The notes under the pieces were generated by a model that saw only the letters and a list, made by a program, of their open reading frames with translations, was not told the origin of the DNA and did no database searches. Position numbers and translations under genes: made by a program. Shown here piece by piece: positions 11,206 to 22,700 of a stretch of 64,000 nucleotides of DNA. This DNA is from Dryococelus australis (Eukaryota; Arthropoda; Insecta; Phasmatodea; Phasmatidae): assembly GCA_029891345.1 (NCBI GenBank), contig CM056995.1, forward strand, positions 82,151,895 through 82,215,894, written 5' to 3'. Position 1 is the stretch's first letter. Each line of letters begins with the position of its first letter.

Positions 11206-12790
11206 TACATATATTTAGTTTTCTAATAATTTTCTGAGCCAGACTTGTGCCCTCCCTTCCTCGAGCACTTCTCCTCCAGCCAAGGTTGAAGGCACTTCGC
11301 TTCCTGCCGGCCTACAAGACACTTCGCTTTAGTGGGTGTTTGTGTTTATGATCGGTCACGTGGGTGTCGTCGCCGATTCTGCCTGATGCCATTCGATGGC
11401 CTTCTAGTTGTCAGCGACTTCGTCGGTTTGATCGCAGAAAGTCACCCATCGCTGTGAATAGCGATTCATTATGCACGAGAGAAATGCTGCTGGCAGACCT
11501 TCTTTCGGTAAAAGCAGAAATAGTGAGTTGGTGAGTTAGTATTTTCTCGTAGTAGAATAATTTCTGTAAACTTTCGTGAACTTGGTGGTTAATGTCGGGC
11601 ACCACTTTTGACGGGCTAATTCGTGGCAGTGTCTGAAAATAACTTTCATAAAATTGGTTGCTTCGTGTTTTGATTTCGTTACTTACCTCCTTAAAGGATT
11701 GGTTGTTAAGTGCTGGGTCTCTAGTGATTTTTGAGTGTTAATGCAGTTATGTTTGAGCCATGAATTTCAGCAGTCCTAATGTTATTGAAACTCCCATGAA
11801 GCTTAATTGCTGGTGTGGAGGTTCAGGCTTTAAGAATCGTGGCTATTATTAGGCCAGTCGCCCGCTATTCTGGAGTTTGAACCTTTGCAGGTTATTTGTT
11901 TGTGAATTCCGCTGGAGTTTCTTTTGCAGTGTGGCTAAGTTTGGTATCGCGATGCGGCGCGATCGTGCTTTCCTGTTAATCGCAGTTAATTTTTTGATAT
12001 TTCATACGCCATATTCCTAGCTTCCTGGTAATTTTGAAGGACGCTTATGTACGAGCTATTTATTTTTTGCCATTGTTTTACCCGTCCGGTGATCGTACTC
12101 GTAGTGCGGAATTGTACATGTGTATTTTATGAGAGTTAAATGAAACCTTGGTATGACCTGTTTTCATTACTAGTCTAAAGGGTATTAGTTGATGTGGCGG
12201 TGAGCCTTTTCACAGGTTATTGGCTAGTATACTTTATGTTTATTGAATGAGAGCATATATAAATATTATTCCAGGCCTTTAATATTTTATTGTGGTTTTA
12301 TTAATTTGTATTTGTGGGCCTTCTACATCTCTACTGTGGATTATTTGAATGGTCTCAAAACACCTCTTGTTAGGCGTGAATGCTTTAAATCATATTTGTA
12401 AGTTGTAAACTTAACTAACGAGAATTATAATTTGTTGTTACTTACAAACTTTCAAAGTTGTGATAAAGATAAATTTTTGCTTACCTGTTTGTGATACAAG
12501 ATTGACGTACCTGAACCTCGTTAAGCAGCCTTAATTTGTGGCTGAAATATTATTGATTGTAGTATCTGATATTAACTTCACGCATATTATTTATGTGCCC
12601 ATGTGTCTATAATTTTAACATTAGATGTGTAGTTTTTGATAGAACTGCTAAAATTATATACAAGCCTTTTGCGCAAACAATAAACTGCTTTGTTGGAATT
12701 TATGTTTGTATGTACACAAAAGCTCCCTTGTTCCCGTCCTGTACGACACATATCGACGCGTAATAAAAGTGACCAGATCCATTGCAATGT
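11206..12790. other. Low-copy stretch, no gene recognised
   Basis: The part at 11235-11420 is GC-richer than average. The rest is T-rich on the plus strand and intron-like. I see no open frame with coding character and no repeat shared with other parts of the window. Confidence 0.4.
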
Positions 12791-12794
12791 GAAT

Positions 12795-12873
12795 TTAATA
12801 CGTGGCGGAAGAATTGAAAGTGGGTTTTAAGCAGGGATTTAAAAATTGCTTAGTTAACCGCGAAGAGGCTATA
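12795..12873 (-). repeat. Family A MITE end fragment
   Basis: GGCGGAAGAATTGAAA...GGGTTTTAAGCAGGGATTT...TTAACCGCGAAGAGGCTATA matches the reverse complement of the left 75 bp of family A. The rest of the copy is missing or too diverged to see. Confidence 0.55.
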
Positions 12874-13083
12874 AGTGGCTTCTGTGGGGTAGAACAATGT
12901 GCGGACTGACTTGCCACTCACTCATTGCTGCGCATGTTGTTGTGTAGTGTGTTAAAGATACGTAAACCTTGTGTATCTAGTTTAGAAGCACCTAGTTATG
13001 GACATGGGAAAATCAAGTATCTTCCCCCCCCCCTTTTTTTTGTTCTCTTTTCGGGTCATTTTTCACCGCAGTGACTCTATCTA

Positions 13084-13437
13084 ACGAGGTTCCGCATTGG
13101 TGTAATGGCCTGACCACTCGCCTCCCGCTACGATGAACAGGACTCGATTCCCGGCGGAGTTTAGCGTGTGAGGAACATGTACGACCCCTGCCGTTGGCCA
13201 GCGGGTTTTCTCGAGTTTCTCCCGTTTCCTGCTACAGTTGGAGTTTGTCGCTTTGCCTCCATTAGCGCTGAAGACATCGGGTGTTAAGGATCCTGCCTAC
13301 CTTAGCACTTTTAACCACGCCTGAGGCCAAGAAGCGCGGGAGCAACAAGGGCGACACTGCAACATGCATCAAGTGTGCCATCGCCGCTAAGAGCAAGGCT
13401 CTCAACTGGTACGCAGTGTTCTAGTCTCACTACGTGT
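13084..13437 (+). mobile_element. tRNA-derived SINE
   Basis: A box-A-like TGGTGTAATGGCCTGACC near 13100 and a box-B-like GGACTCGATTCCCGG near 13140 head the element. A body follows with GCGGGTTTTCTCGAGTTTCTC, which is also found, inverted, in the SINEs at 29010-29272 and 60840-61108. The tail contains GGGAGCAACAAGGGCGACACT, which recurs at about 62009. It directly abuts MITE A copy 1. Confidence 0.75.
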
Positions 13438-13864
13438 ATAGGATGTTCGCGGTAAAATGAGCACTTTTGAAAGCCCTGCTTAAGATCTACTTGTATGCAC
13501 TTTGTGTATTCTTCCGGCTTATGTAAGATTAACATTGTCATGGGCCTCATCACTTTATTCATGTGTTGGTTAAGGTAAACTGTGAAATAATATGAAAAGT
13601 AAATATTTTACTAATATGCCCGCTTTTACACTCGGTGCATTAAAAAAAAACAGAGGGCGAAAAATATAATATAAATTACCACAAATTGTTACCTAACAGA
13701 TTTTTATTCGATGTTAAGATACGGAACTACTCCCCACCCCTCGTTTCCAACTTTGCTGGGCGCAAGTCACTCAGGGCGCCCGTTAAAATATATGCAGGTA
13801 GGGGCAGTGATTTTTCCTAAGGTCGATTTCAAAAGTACTTACTTTATCGTGAACAACCTGTTAC
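13438..13864 (+). mobile_element. MITE family A, copy A1
   Basis: Full-length copy. The left end TAGGATGTTCGCGGTAAAAT and the right end ACTTTATCGTGAACAACCTG are imperfect inverted repeats. Internal landmarks shared by all full copies are CATGGGCCTCATCACTTTATT, TTTTTATTCGATGTTAAGAT, GGGCGCAAGTCACTCAGGG and ATATATGCAGGTAGGGGCAG. It is non-coding. Confidence 0.85.
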
Positions 13865-14580
13865 GCCCCTTTAGGGCATAGCAGGGCTATATGAAGGTAA
13901 GGAGAAGGACACACACTATTTTAAAAAATCAAGAGAGCATGGACACAAAATATATACATATCACCAACAACAACTATTTTGCAATTTGATTTGAAATATA
14001 TCAATTGCCTTTGTAAATTTTTGTTGGTTGCTACCAATCTGTGAACTAGGGGAAGGAGAGAACACACATGAACTGAAACAAACAGAAAAAAACAACAATA
14101 TTAATATATCCTGAGAAATCACCCAACCTGAATAAATACTTGTGAAATCCCATTAAAAAAGGAATAATGATTCCCTGAGTAAAGCAAACACCATTACAAC
14201 TTTAAAAGTAAAGTACGCCTGATGATTCGCTAAAGAGTACAACATGGAATACTAATTTCAAGAATACTATTGGGAAGGAGAAAACACCCTCATTACACTT
14301 AACCATGAGCATACAGGTACGCCATAAAATATACATTAAACTCCTGGACATTAAAATTATTTTTGGCAAATCGTAATCCAAGAGACCAGTATTACAGCAA
14401 AAAAAAAAAAAAAAAAAAAAAAGGAAGAATCCACCTCTTACAAACATTCCCATAAAAATACCATATTGAAAATCCACACAAGCAAAACAGTGAAGAAACA
14501 CTTCCCTACAAAAATCCATATACACAAAAATTGCTTTAAAAAAATACTTTTTAAAGGGAAACTCTGCCCCCAGGATAACA
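13865..14580. other. AT-rich gene-free stretch with poly-A run
   Basis: Contains a pure run of 24 A at 14399-14422. The Phe-rich open frame on the minus strand is a translation of this run. No gene is supported. Confidence 0.6.
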
Positions 14581-14584
14581 ACTA

Positions 14585-14990
14585 CGTTCATTGCAATACT
14601 TAACTTGAGTAGTACTCATATTACGCGAAAGCGCGTCTAGCATGCTGAAGTCCCGAAGTACGAAATGGTGTAGACATAATATATCGTCGGCCAGCCCGCG
14701 CAACTCAATGAGGAACACTGCACACTTACTCGGGCTGGGGACGAACATTTATACGCTTAAACGCGGCTTGGGAAGGTTACGGAAACGGCGGGAATAGCGG
14801 AGAGGCGTATGAAATGTGCTAGAGTGTGCGAGGCTGAACTCGTTGCCAGTAGTAGCCACCAGACAGCGCTCGGCCGCGCCAGGAGCGTCACGCGCCTCTC
14901 TTCAGTATAGCTCAGCGCTTGGAAAAGTTCAGACGTGCGCCACCCTTTGGGGCGAAGAAACATGATACCTTTTTCTGGCGCAAAAATATT
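14585..14990. promoter_or_regulatory. CpG-retaining GC-rich island
   Basis: About 400 bp that are much richer in GC and CpG than the flanks (for example CGCGAAAGCGCG-like words near 14625 and GGCCGCGCC near 14871). In a genome that has otherwise lost CpG this is compatible with a promoter or a young transposon. I see no start site, coding sequence or terminal repeats. Confidence 0.25.
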
Positions 14991-15257
14991 TCCTCTTCAA
15001 ATAGTAACCCCTCTTCTAACAATAACAGTTTATTAAGCTGGGCTGCCAAATACAGACGTGGTAAATAACCAAGCAGTCTTGCTAACCAAGTTCATTAACG
15101 TCATGTAGTTCTGTAAACACACCAACCCCATAATAGCAGCATTTAATCGTACTCCGAAAAATTGTAGGCATCACACATTTCACCACCTGGCGAGACGAAA
15201 AAAAAATCGTTCAGGCAGGACAGGAGTACTCACATAAAATTGCTTGAGTTTCCTAAT

Positions 15258-15294
15258 TGACACGCGTGTCAGACTTGAAGCAGGGCTTCAAGTC
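15258..15294. other. Two adjacent perfect palindromes
   Basis: TGACACGCGTGTCA at 15258-15271 is a perfect 14-bp palindrome. It overlaps by one base a hairpin with an 11-bp stem (AGACTTGAAGC and GCTTCAAGTCT) and a 3-base loop at 15271-15295. Each could form a cruciform or bind a dimeric protein. No neighbouring gene gives it a role. Confidence 0.6.
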
Positions 15295-15299
15295 TTTTC

Positions 15300-15768
15300 C
15301 TATGGGTCTTTCAGGTGGGGACCTTGTTATTTTATTGGTGGAATGTCTGTAGGAAGGTTCAATGCAGGGCCTTGTGTAGTTTTGTATGTATATGACGCGT
15401 ATGGCCTATATTTCGAGACAGCACTTTAAAAAAGCCGTTTTTTTTTTTTTGGAGTGCTTTGCAATAACTTTTCGAATGTGCGTGACGTCCTCAAAGCACT
15501 CAACAACCCTCATCTGATGTGTGTGTAATCTTCCCGTAGAGCGGCACATTGGATGCATGTCTAATAGTTTCATAGAATAGCGTGTATTTAAAACACTCTG
15601 CGGCGCATTTCAATTCACTAACTCCATATTAACAGGTTCACCTAGACTAACCTAAAACGGGTAAATACGCAAATATTTATGTTATTCGTGTTATTGAGAA
15701 GAGGATTGGTGTACGTGGACATTTTCCACAATTTTAATCCTTCGTGCGGCAGTCACAGTTGGCAATAG
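15300..15768. other. Gene-free stretch
   Basis: No recognised feature. Confidence 0.4.
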
Positions 15769-16038
15769 ATGGCGCGACGCAGCATCGCAGGAGTTGGCGG
15801 CGCTGGACAGGAAGTCAGTGGAAGTCATTTATTCGTGAACCTTCATGGCGGCGAGTTGTGTTATCAAGCAGGCTCACTGCCAATTGGTGTTTTATTCGTG
15901 CATCGTTTGTCTTTTCTTTTCACAAACTCGTCTGTGACTCACCCGTACACTAAAGATGAAGTAGTCGAGTTTTCCTCTTCTGAGCATGTACTAAACACTG
16001 ACACATTCATCGGGGCAGAGTCACATGATAAACTGTGA
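15769..16038 (+). CDS. Hypothetical small open frame
   Basis: An ATG-initiated frame of 89 codons starting inside an ATGGCGCGAC context, in a locally CpG-richer segment. The middle (residues about 38-55) is hydrophobic and the C-terminal third is acidic and hydrophilic, including TKDEVVEFSSSEHV. I do not recognise a family, a second frame overlaps its first half, and there is no conserved neighbour. It may be chance or an isolated exon. Confidence 0.2.
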   Translation: MARRSIAGVGGAGQEVSGSHLFVNLHGGELCYQAGSLPIGVLFVHRLSFLFTNSSVTHPYTKDEVVEFSSSEHVLNTDTFIGAESHDKL

Positions 16039-16197
16039 TGAACGAGTTTGTATGCATTTGGATTTTCAACAGATTTACACTGTTACATGAATAATACTTT
16101 GTCTATATGTAATATATTCTGATTGCATTAAAACTAAGTTAGAGGAAATGTGGAAACACCTGAAAGCACTTGCTTACATGAACAGTGTATACTACCC

Positions 16198-16429
16198 TAT
16201 TCACGGTAATGCGAGCACTTTTGAAAGCACTCTCATTTGGAATAATAGTCAATAAATTTATTTTATATTAGCTTTAGACGTTAACTAAGTGCGGTGTAAT
16301 ATACACACTGCGTTTATTATTTACATGGCAATATTTATTTTAAAAATTAGTTCAAGGATAAAATATAATGCTGAGAATAAAACGTAACTAGGGCCTCAAA
16401 AGTACTGACTTTGCCATGAACAGCCCATA
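16198..16429 (+). mobile_element. MITE family A, short variant A7
   Basis: The termini match family A (CTATTCACGGTAATGCGAGCACTTTTG on the left in overlapping parts; ACTTTGCCATGAACAGCCCATA on the right), but the element is only about 230 bp and the interior does not resemble the 420-bp copies. It looks like an internal-deletion or end-swapped derivative sharing the transposase-recognition ends. Confidence 0.6.
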
Positions 16430-17165
16430 AAAAAGTATTCCAATGTTGGAAGCAATCCGATTAATCACAAGTGGGGTGAAACTATCCAGCCCCTACTACT
16501 GTTGCAATACGGTGTACAGGTGTGTTTAAACTCAGTAGAATCAATACAATCCTCAGTTTATAGTGTACAGTTGTTACCAAAGACAACAGAAATATTATTA
16601 AATATCTTGACTGGGTCAAAAGTTTTCCGTGTATTCTGGAATGTTTGTTGTCTCCTAGGCTACAAATGGATGACAAAATAATTTAAGAACACTATGTAAA
16701 AATTGGAATGATTTGTGACAGCAGGACATTCTCCTGTGTTAACTTTGCGGCATATTTACATAATTATACTTTACTTTTCCTAAAAGTAGTTTTGTTCTGC
16801 GTGCCCCATGTTTTGTTGAATAAACAAGTACTTTTTTCGTTAACGACCACTCATTTTGTTTGCACGATTATACTATACTAACGAAATATATTCTATAACA
16901 TGTATACGATTATCTTCATAACAAGGAGTGTTAATTCATACAGCAAGTGTAGATTCGATTCCTTTATTGTATTTTCTCCTTTTTACTAGCATTCTTCTAC
17001 CACTTAACAATGTTAATTGTAATATGGTAGTATAATACTAGATGTATGTAGTGTATCATATTTTCAAAGCCCGTTTTTCTTCCGATATTAAAAAAGGATT
17101 TAAGAAGTTTCTGGTGCCTAAATTCTGCGAGAGGCTTGAGTCGAATGTGTTTTCTTTTTCACTCT
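16430..17165. other. AT-rich gene-free stretch
   Basis: No recognised feature. Confidence 0.45.
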
Positions 17166-17169
17166 GATA

Positions 17170-17445
17170 TTCGTTCAGTGGTTTAGACATTGGCCTCCCA
17201 CTTGTAGAGTCCCACGTTCGAGTCCAGGGTCCGGAGAACGGGAATTTTTCATAATGGGATAATGACGGAGAGAATCATACGCTTTGCCGTTGTGTTTTTT
17301 TTTTTTTGTTCAGGACTCTTCCATTTCCTACTCTGTGTTAATTTCGCCGATGCTCCACCTCTATCTCGTTCTCCCGTCTCGTCCATTCTCCGAGTTGGCC
17401 GCGATGACAGGTCAGGCCAATCGGCTCTATGGGTCCATTTCCATT
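17170..17445 (+). mobile_element. tRNA-derived SINE
   Basis: A box-A-like TTCAGTGGTTTAGACATTGG near 17174 and a box-B-like ACGTTCGAGTCCAGG near 17214 form a tRNA-like head. The following C- and T-rich body runs to about 17445. The body differs from the other SINEs in the window, so it is probably a separate family. Confidence 0.6.
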
Positions 17446-18085
17446 CCGTCTGACGGCAGGAACAGCGTGTACATTTCCAGTTCCTGTACCGACGTAGTGA
17501 CTGTCAGTGTTCTTGTCGGTCCGCAGCCGCTAGTCTGCGTTCAGTGGGCTCACTTCAAGCGATAGTTTTTTTTTCTCCCCACGCGCACCCAGCTGCACAA
17601 CCTACTAGCCTTATTAGCTGCAGATAAATTCTTGAACGGCGCGAGGCTGGAGTGCTTCTGGTACGTGACGGCTGATGAATATGACTCGCTCCCGACACAT
17701 GCCAGATGACCTCTCTTTGTCTTGCGCACTCACACGGAGTTGCTTGGGTTCGGAAGATGTCATCACGCGCTATACACGGTCCCATTTCTGCATCGCTCTA
17801 GGACAGAAAACACTTTACACTAAAGATGTTCACTGTGTTAAATGCTAGACTGAAAGTGCGTATTGTCTGTTCACTGTTGAAAAGAACCTTTGAGAAATAT
17901 AGCTGTCCCTAACTGCACGTATTTAAAAGGAAACAGTGACTGGGATGCGCCCGGCAATTTTGGTAACGACTGCCGAAAAGTAGTTCCACGTGTCTTAACG
18001 TTGTACTTATTTAAATTGTTAGGTTAACATTTATGAATACTGAAATTATTTCTTTGGCATTCCGTTTAGTTAATGAATATAGGTA
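17446..18085. other. Gene-free stretch
   Basis: Somewhat GC-richer up to 17800, then AT-rich. Nothing recognised. Confidence 0.4.
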
Positions 18086-18509
18086 TAGGCTGTTCACGGT
18101 AAAACGAGCACTTTTGAAAGCCCTGCTTATGATCTAATTGTATGCTTGTTGTGTATTCCTCCGTCTTATGTAAAGCGAACATTGTCATGAGTCTCGTCAC
18201 TTTATTCATGCGTCAACAAGTGAAACTGTGAAATTATTAAAGAAAGTGAATACTTTACAAATATGCTCATTTTTACACTTTGATGATTAGAAAAAGAGAA
18301 AGCGAAAGTATTCATGTTAAGTTATCACAAATGGTTACATAACACTTTTTATTCGACGTTAAGATATTGAACTACTTTCTATCCATCGTTACCAACTTTA
18401 CTGGGCGATTGCCACTCAGTGCGCCCGATGAAATATATGCAGGCAGGGGCAGTGAATTTTTTCTAAGGCTCATTTCTAAAGTGATCACTTTATCGTGAAC
18501 AGCTGTTAG
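18086..18509 (+). mobile_element. MITE family A, copy A2
   Basis: Full-length copy starting TAGGCTGTTCACGGTAAAAC and ending ACTTTATCGTGAACAGCTGT, with all internal landmarks of the family (see copy A1). TA repeats lie to its left and the right flank is GTTAGG, so the target duplication is not clean. Confidence 0.85.
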
Positions 18510-18522
18510 GTGTAAGAAATGG

Positions 18523-18606
18523 CGAATTTGTAAAATATTTACTTTTATAATAATTCCACACTTTTAGTCTACCGAGGCACGAATGAAGTGGTCAGGCCCA
18601 TAACAA
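18523..18606 (-). repeat. Inverted internal fragment of MITE family A
   Basis: TTTGTAAAATATTTACTTTTATAATAATTCCACA...GAATGAAGTGGTCAGGCCCAT, in overlapping pieces, is the reverse complement of an internal family A segment. It lies 13 bases from full copy A2 in the opposite orientation. Confidence 0.6.
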
Positions 18607-19194
18607 TAGCCGCGTCCGAGACCACTAGCTGACCACGTGACCCAGTTTAGGCTCTAAATATTTGGGGATTCAGAATCAAAATTAACTGAGCTGGAGAAGC
18701 TTGCTAAATCTCTAAATACCTCCCAAGATGTATCTACTGTTCTTTACTTTTCATTTAATGACTTCTACACAGAAATTATGCAAATCAAAACAAAAAACAA
18801 AGTTGGAAAACGCAACGATGAATCACAAGTACCTAATATGTATTTTGTTGAATTTACTAATTTTCTTTGTGATGGAAATTATATATTTGAAGGTGTTATT
18901 GTGAAAAAGAATTTATAAACACAAAATTATTTTCTAAATAAAGACTTTGCTTACGGAAGCGAGTAAATCATATATTTTACAATTTTCAGAGAGAAAGTAT
19001 TCGTGATTTTCTTTTTTTCCGTTTCTTTGTTAAAGAAACAAAGAAATATCGAAACGTTCAGTAATGCATTTCCTCAAATTAACCATAGAAGCGCTGTTTA
19101 GTATCGTTTGAGTTCCAACACCTTAAATTCCCAAAACCCTATATTACCAAACAACGAATTTGGACATGACTAATGTTAATTTTACATACGGTGG
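18607..19194. other. AT-rich gene-free stretch
   Basis: No recognised feature. Confidence 0.4.
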
Positions 19195-19268
19195 AATAAT
19201 ATGCAATGTATATACAAGTAGATTTTAAGCACAGATTTCAAAAGTCCTCAGTTTCCCATGACCAACCT
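19195..19268 (-). repeat. Family A MITE end fragment
   Basis: CAAGTAGATTTTAAGCACAG then ATTTCAAAAGTCCTCAGTTT then CCCATGACCAACCTATA is the reverse complement of the family A left end. Confidence 0.55.
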
Positions 19269-19335
19269 ATACTTGTATGTATGAGAAAAATGTTAGAAAC
19301 AAACACTATTTACATTAAGGATTAATCTAAGTAAA

Positions 19336-19545
19336 GCATGTTAACGATAATTTGAGCACTTTTGAAATCAACCTTAAAAAAAAGTCACTGCCCCTGCCTG
19401 TATATAATTTTAACGGCGCAATAAACTGCGTGAATAATAAAGTTGGTAACATGTGTGAAAGTAGTTCCATGTCTACTTCCGTCAGAATAAAAAAATGTTT
19501 AATAATCATTTGTGATAATATGTTATTACTTCACTTCCGACAATG
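19336..19545 (-). mobile_element. MITE family A, truncated reverse copy A8
   Basis: Begins with the reverse complement of the family A right end (TTAACGATAATTTGAGCACT), then CACTGCCCCTGCCTGTATAT, GCGCAATAAACTGCG and AAGTTGGTAAC. It fades out near 19545, about half-way through the family consensus. Confidence 0.7.
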
Positions 19546-19825
19546 CTAAAGTGTAAAAATAGAATTTGTAATAAAGTTCTATATTTCAATACACTACCGT
19601 TTGAATAAAATTAGATGTTTAATAATTTCAATGATATAATAAAGTTCCAATAACAGTTAATATATCAATCTGTTAGATGAATTGTCACTTACGATATTAA
19701 TCTAGTATTGTAATAATATCAAAGCAATTATGTAACTGAAAAACACAAATTTTTATTTTTGTAGCAAGAATACTAAATGTTAAGCCATAAATAATTTAAT
19801 ATTTTTGAATCAACTCTATACCCAA

Positions 19826-20215
19826 ATAGCAAAAGTCAGTTGGCCCACTTGCGCAAATCTGCCGGTACACGAGCAGCCCACATTCGGATTCCGCAAACAG
19901 TTAACGATCAGTCAACCACTGTAATGCACCCTCTGATGCTTTGGCCCACATTATGCCTCTTGCCACGTCTGAGCCACCGTTGAGATAATGTCCATTCACC
20001 AAATTACAATCTGCCCACTAGAGGCCCGCTTCTGCGTACCCAACTGTACATTAAACAAGTCAGCAGCATCAGTGGGCCGCTGGCTTTCTGCTTCCGGCCT
20101 GCCGTAAGTTAACCACATGTCGTCAGCAAACAGTTGGCAAGCCACTTGTGGCCAAGCAGCTATTGGCCACTTGTGGCCCACGTAGAAGCAGCTTGCCATG
20201 CAATTTAAAAGTAAA
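19826..20215 (-). repeat. Element D, left inverted arm (61-bp-type units)
   Basis: On the minus strand this arm contains degenerate units with GGCCACAAGTGGC, GCCAACTG and AAGCTGCTT. They are the same vocabulary as the plus-strand units at 21133-21530. The two arms are therefore inverted to each other around a 0.9-kb centre that carries MITE copy A3. Confidence 0.6.
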
Positions 20216-20307
20216 AAAATTATTGTATTCCACCCTAAAAATGGACTTATTTACCATACTCATACATGTTAGTTTCGGCATTACGTCATAATTAGTAAAT
20301 TTCTTTG

Positions 20308-20370
20308 GAAGAACCAGAAATCGAACTCACAAACCCTTCGTAGATAGAATGCTAGCAACTAATCTAACAT
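20308..20370 (-). repeat. tRNA-like Pol III promoter remnant
   Basis: On the minus strand a box-B-like GTGAGTTCGATTTCTGG lies about 45 bases after a box-A-like TTAGATTAGTTGCTAGC. It sits inside element D. No cloverleaf could be drawn with confidence. Confidence 0.45.
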
Positions 20371-20463
20371 GTATTTACATAAAATATCTAAAGACAGTTT
20401 TAATACTTTCTACCCATTCAAGTTGCCTTATTAGCGTTGCTATAGAGACAATTAATGTTAATA

Positions 20464-20885
20464 TAGGTTTCACAGTAAAATGAGCCCTTTTGAAAACCGT
20501 ACTTAAGATCTTCTTGTACGAAAGTTGTGTATTCTTCCGTCTTATGTAAAATTAACATTGCCATGGGCCTCGTCACTTAATTCATACGTCGCTCAAGTGA
20601 AACTGGGAAATTATGAGAAAAGTAGACATTTTATAAATATGCAAATTTTTTCACATCTGATACATTAAAAGAACAGAAAGTGAAATAAATAACTTAAATG
20701 ATCGCAAATGGTTACCTAACACTTTTTATTCGACGTTAAGATATGGAACTACTTTCCATCTATCGTTACCAACTTTACCAGGCGCATGTCTCTCAGTGCA
20801 CCCGTTGAAGTATATGCAGGCATGGGCAGTACTTTTTTTCTAAGGTTGATTTCAAAAGTGCTAACTTCATCGTGAACAGCCTTTA
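20464..20885 (+). mobile_element. MITE family A, copy A3
   Basis: Full-length copy: left end TAGGTTTCACAGTAAAATGA, right end ACTTCATCGTGAACAGCCTT, with all internal landmarks. It lies inside element D and is probably younger than it. Confidence 0.85.
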
Positions 20886-21132
20886 TCACAAGTCGATTCT
20901 GGGATTTCTGTGTTTTGTTTAAAAGACTAGTATTTTGGTTTTGGGCTACTTCCAAGGAGAATTTAAAAAGAAAAATAACGACGTTTTACGTGTTATAATT
21001 TGTAGTTTTCCGAACCAAATACTATTTTTTTTTCCTATTTCTTGAAATGTCACATACTTACATTACTTCATATATGCATGAAATAAATAACCAAGTTAAT
21101 TCACATATGGTATTTGCTACTACACAACCACG

Positions 21133-21376
21133 TAAATTTGGCATGCAGTAAATGGTATGTAAGCTTGCTGATAATGTCTCTTATGTATAAAGGAACAGTT
21201 GGCTTCCTACAAAAGGTCCGTAAGTATGCTGCCATTACGTGCCACGCAATAAGCAACAGTTGGCCTGTCGTACGTTGCTCATTAGCATGCTACTAATACG
21301 TCCGTTGCAGTAAGTAAGAGTTGGCTTGTTATGAGTGGCCCACAAGTATGTTGCTTGTATGTCCCCAAAAGTGGCC
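21133..21376 (+). repeat. 61-bp minisatellite (element D, right arm)
   Basis: At least four tandem units of exactly 61 bp start at 21133, 21194, 21255 and 21316. Each contains AACAGTTGGC or a variant followed by a GTAAGTATGCTGC-like word. Related but shorter units continue to about 21530. Confidence 0.75.
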
Positions 21377-21670
21377 ATGCTTGGGCCATTTGTATTCATC
21401 ACACCTGGGCCAGCTATGGGCAGAGTATGGCTTGTTAGTAGTGCCACTTCAGGTCCATCAGTGGTTCCGGGTGCATGCCAGCTGTTGGCCGGTTTGTCAT
21501 CCGACTGTTAACCATAAATGGGTCATATATGTTTTGCTACATGGACTTGTATTACAACTTACATTATTGAGAATTGTACATAAAATTATGATATTCTTCT
21601 AGAAAACAAATGTGATGAATTAATAACACAGAGTAGATTTTAAAAAATTTCAAAATATAATTTACAATCT

Positions 21671-21742
21671 GTTAGCACGGGGACTAGAACCCACACATCC
21701 TGTATCATTGGTCCGCACCATTAATCGCAAGACCAACTTTAC
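21671..21742 (-). repeat. tRNA-like Pol III promoter remnant
   Basis: On the minus strand a box-B-like GTGGGTTCTAGTCCCCG follows a weak box A. It is one of four antisense tRNA-like patches in the window. Confidence 0.4.
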
Positions 21743-21744
21743 TT

Positions 21745-22220
21745 ATGAGCGTTGCACTTAGTTTTATGGCAAATATATCAGCATGTACCTACAAAACATC
21801 AAGGATGTTATTTGATTACGAAGAATAAATTTATTTCATTTCAAGATTTTTGAGGAGCTAGGAAACATTGACTGTTAATGGATAATAAATCTACGTTTTA
21901 TTGAAATTGTCGTTTTATTATTAGTTGAGTTGTTTTAAATGTTTTTACGTTATTCAAAATTGCAATAAATTTCTTTTTTCACGCAACTACACTTTACATT
22001 ACCCATAGTTCTTGCACAAAGAGCTATATAGTGTTTTATGTTGTTGTGTGTCCTCCATTTTGCTGAAGCTCTTAGATACAGTTCAGTATAGTACAAACAT
22101 TTATTGAGGTCTATCACACACATAACCATTGTAGTTATACAAACGAGTAGTTTCACAAGCGAAACTTTGTACTCAAAGAAGCATTTGTAAAATTACAAAG
22201 AATTCTCAGTAAAAATTACG
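21745..22220. other. AT-rich gene-free stretch
   Basis: Separates the two loci of 61-bp units. Nothing recognised. Confidence 0.4.
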
Positions 22221-22224
22221 AATT

Positions 22225-22460
22225 TTATTCAAAGTGTGTCCATTAGCATGCCACTAATACAGCAGTAATGCAGTAAGTAACAGTTAGTATACCATGAGTG
22301 GCCCACAAGTTTGCTGCTTTTATGTCTCCAGCAGTAAACAACAATTGCATGCTGTAAATGGCTCATAAACAGATTGTCAACCATATAAGAAATACTTACA
22401 GCCATAAATGCGAACGTTTGCCACCACTGCCAACAGTTGGCCAACTGCTAACTGCTTGTT
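22225..22460 (+). repeat. Second locus of 61-bp units
   Basis: Units in the same orientation as 21133-21376, for example AGTAACAGTTAGTATACCAT then GAGTGGCCCACAAGTTTGCT near 22275. The array runs into family C copy 2 on the right, whose own left end is missing. Confidence 0.65.
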
Positions 22461-22465
22461 GTTTG

Positions 22466-22700
22466 CTACTTGGATCTATTTGTTTGGCCACTCATTTGAT
22501 TGTCTTCGTTCGGAAATACAGCTCGAGAGTTTGTTTGCATTTTTGTGGCAATTAGGATAGCAACAATGTTTATTGATGCTTTTATTGATGCATAATAATG
22601 TCACATACATCCTAATAAAACAATTTCAATAATAAACTAAAAAGTAAAGCTGAGAAATTTGAAATATTTGTTTACACACATGGCCATAAATTGACATGTA
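22466..22700. mobile_element. Family C element, copy 2, left part
   Basis: Matches 9860-10075 closely, including AATACAGCTCGAGAGTT and TTGATGCATAATAATGTCAC-like words. Its left terminus is lost against the 61-bp units. It is cut at 22700 by the mariner-like element and resumes at 23235. Confidence 0.75.
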
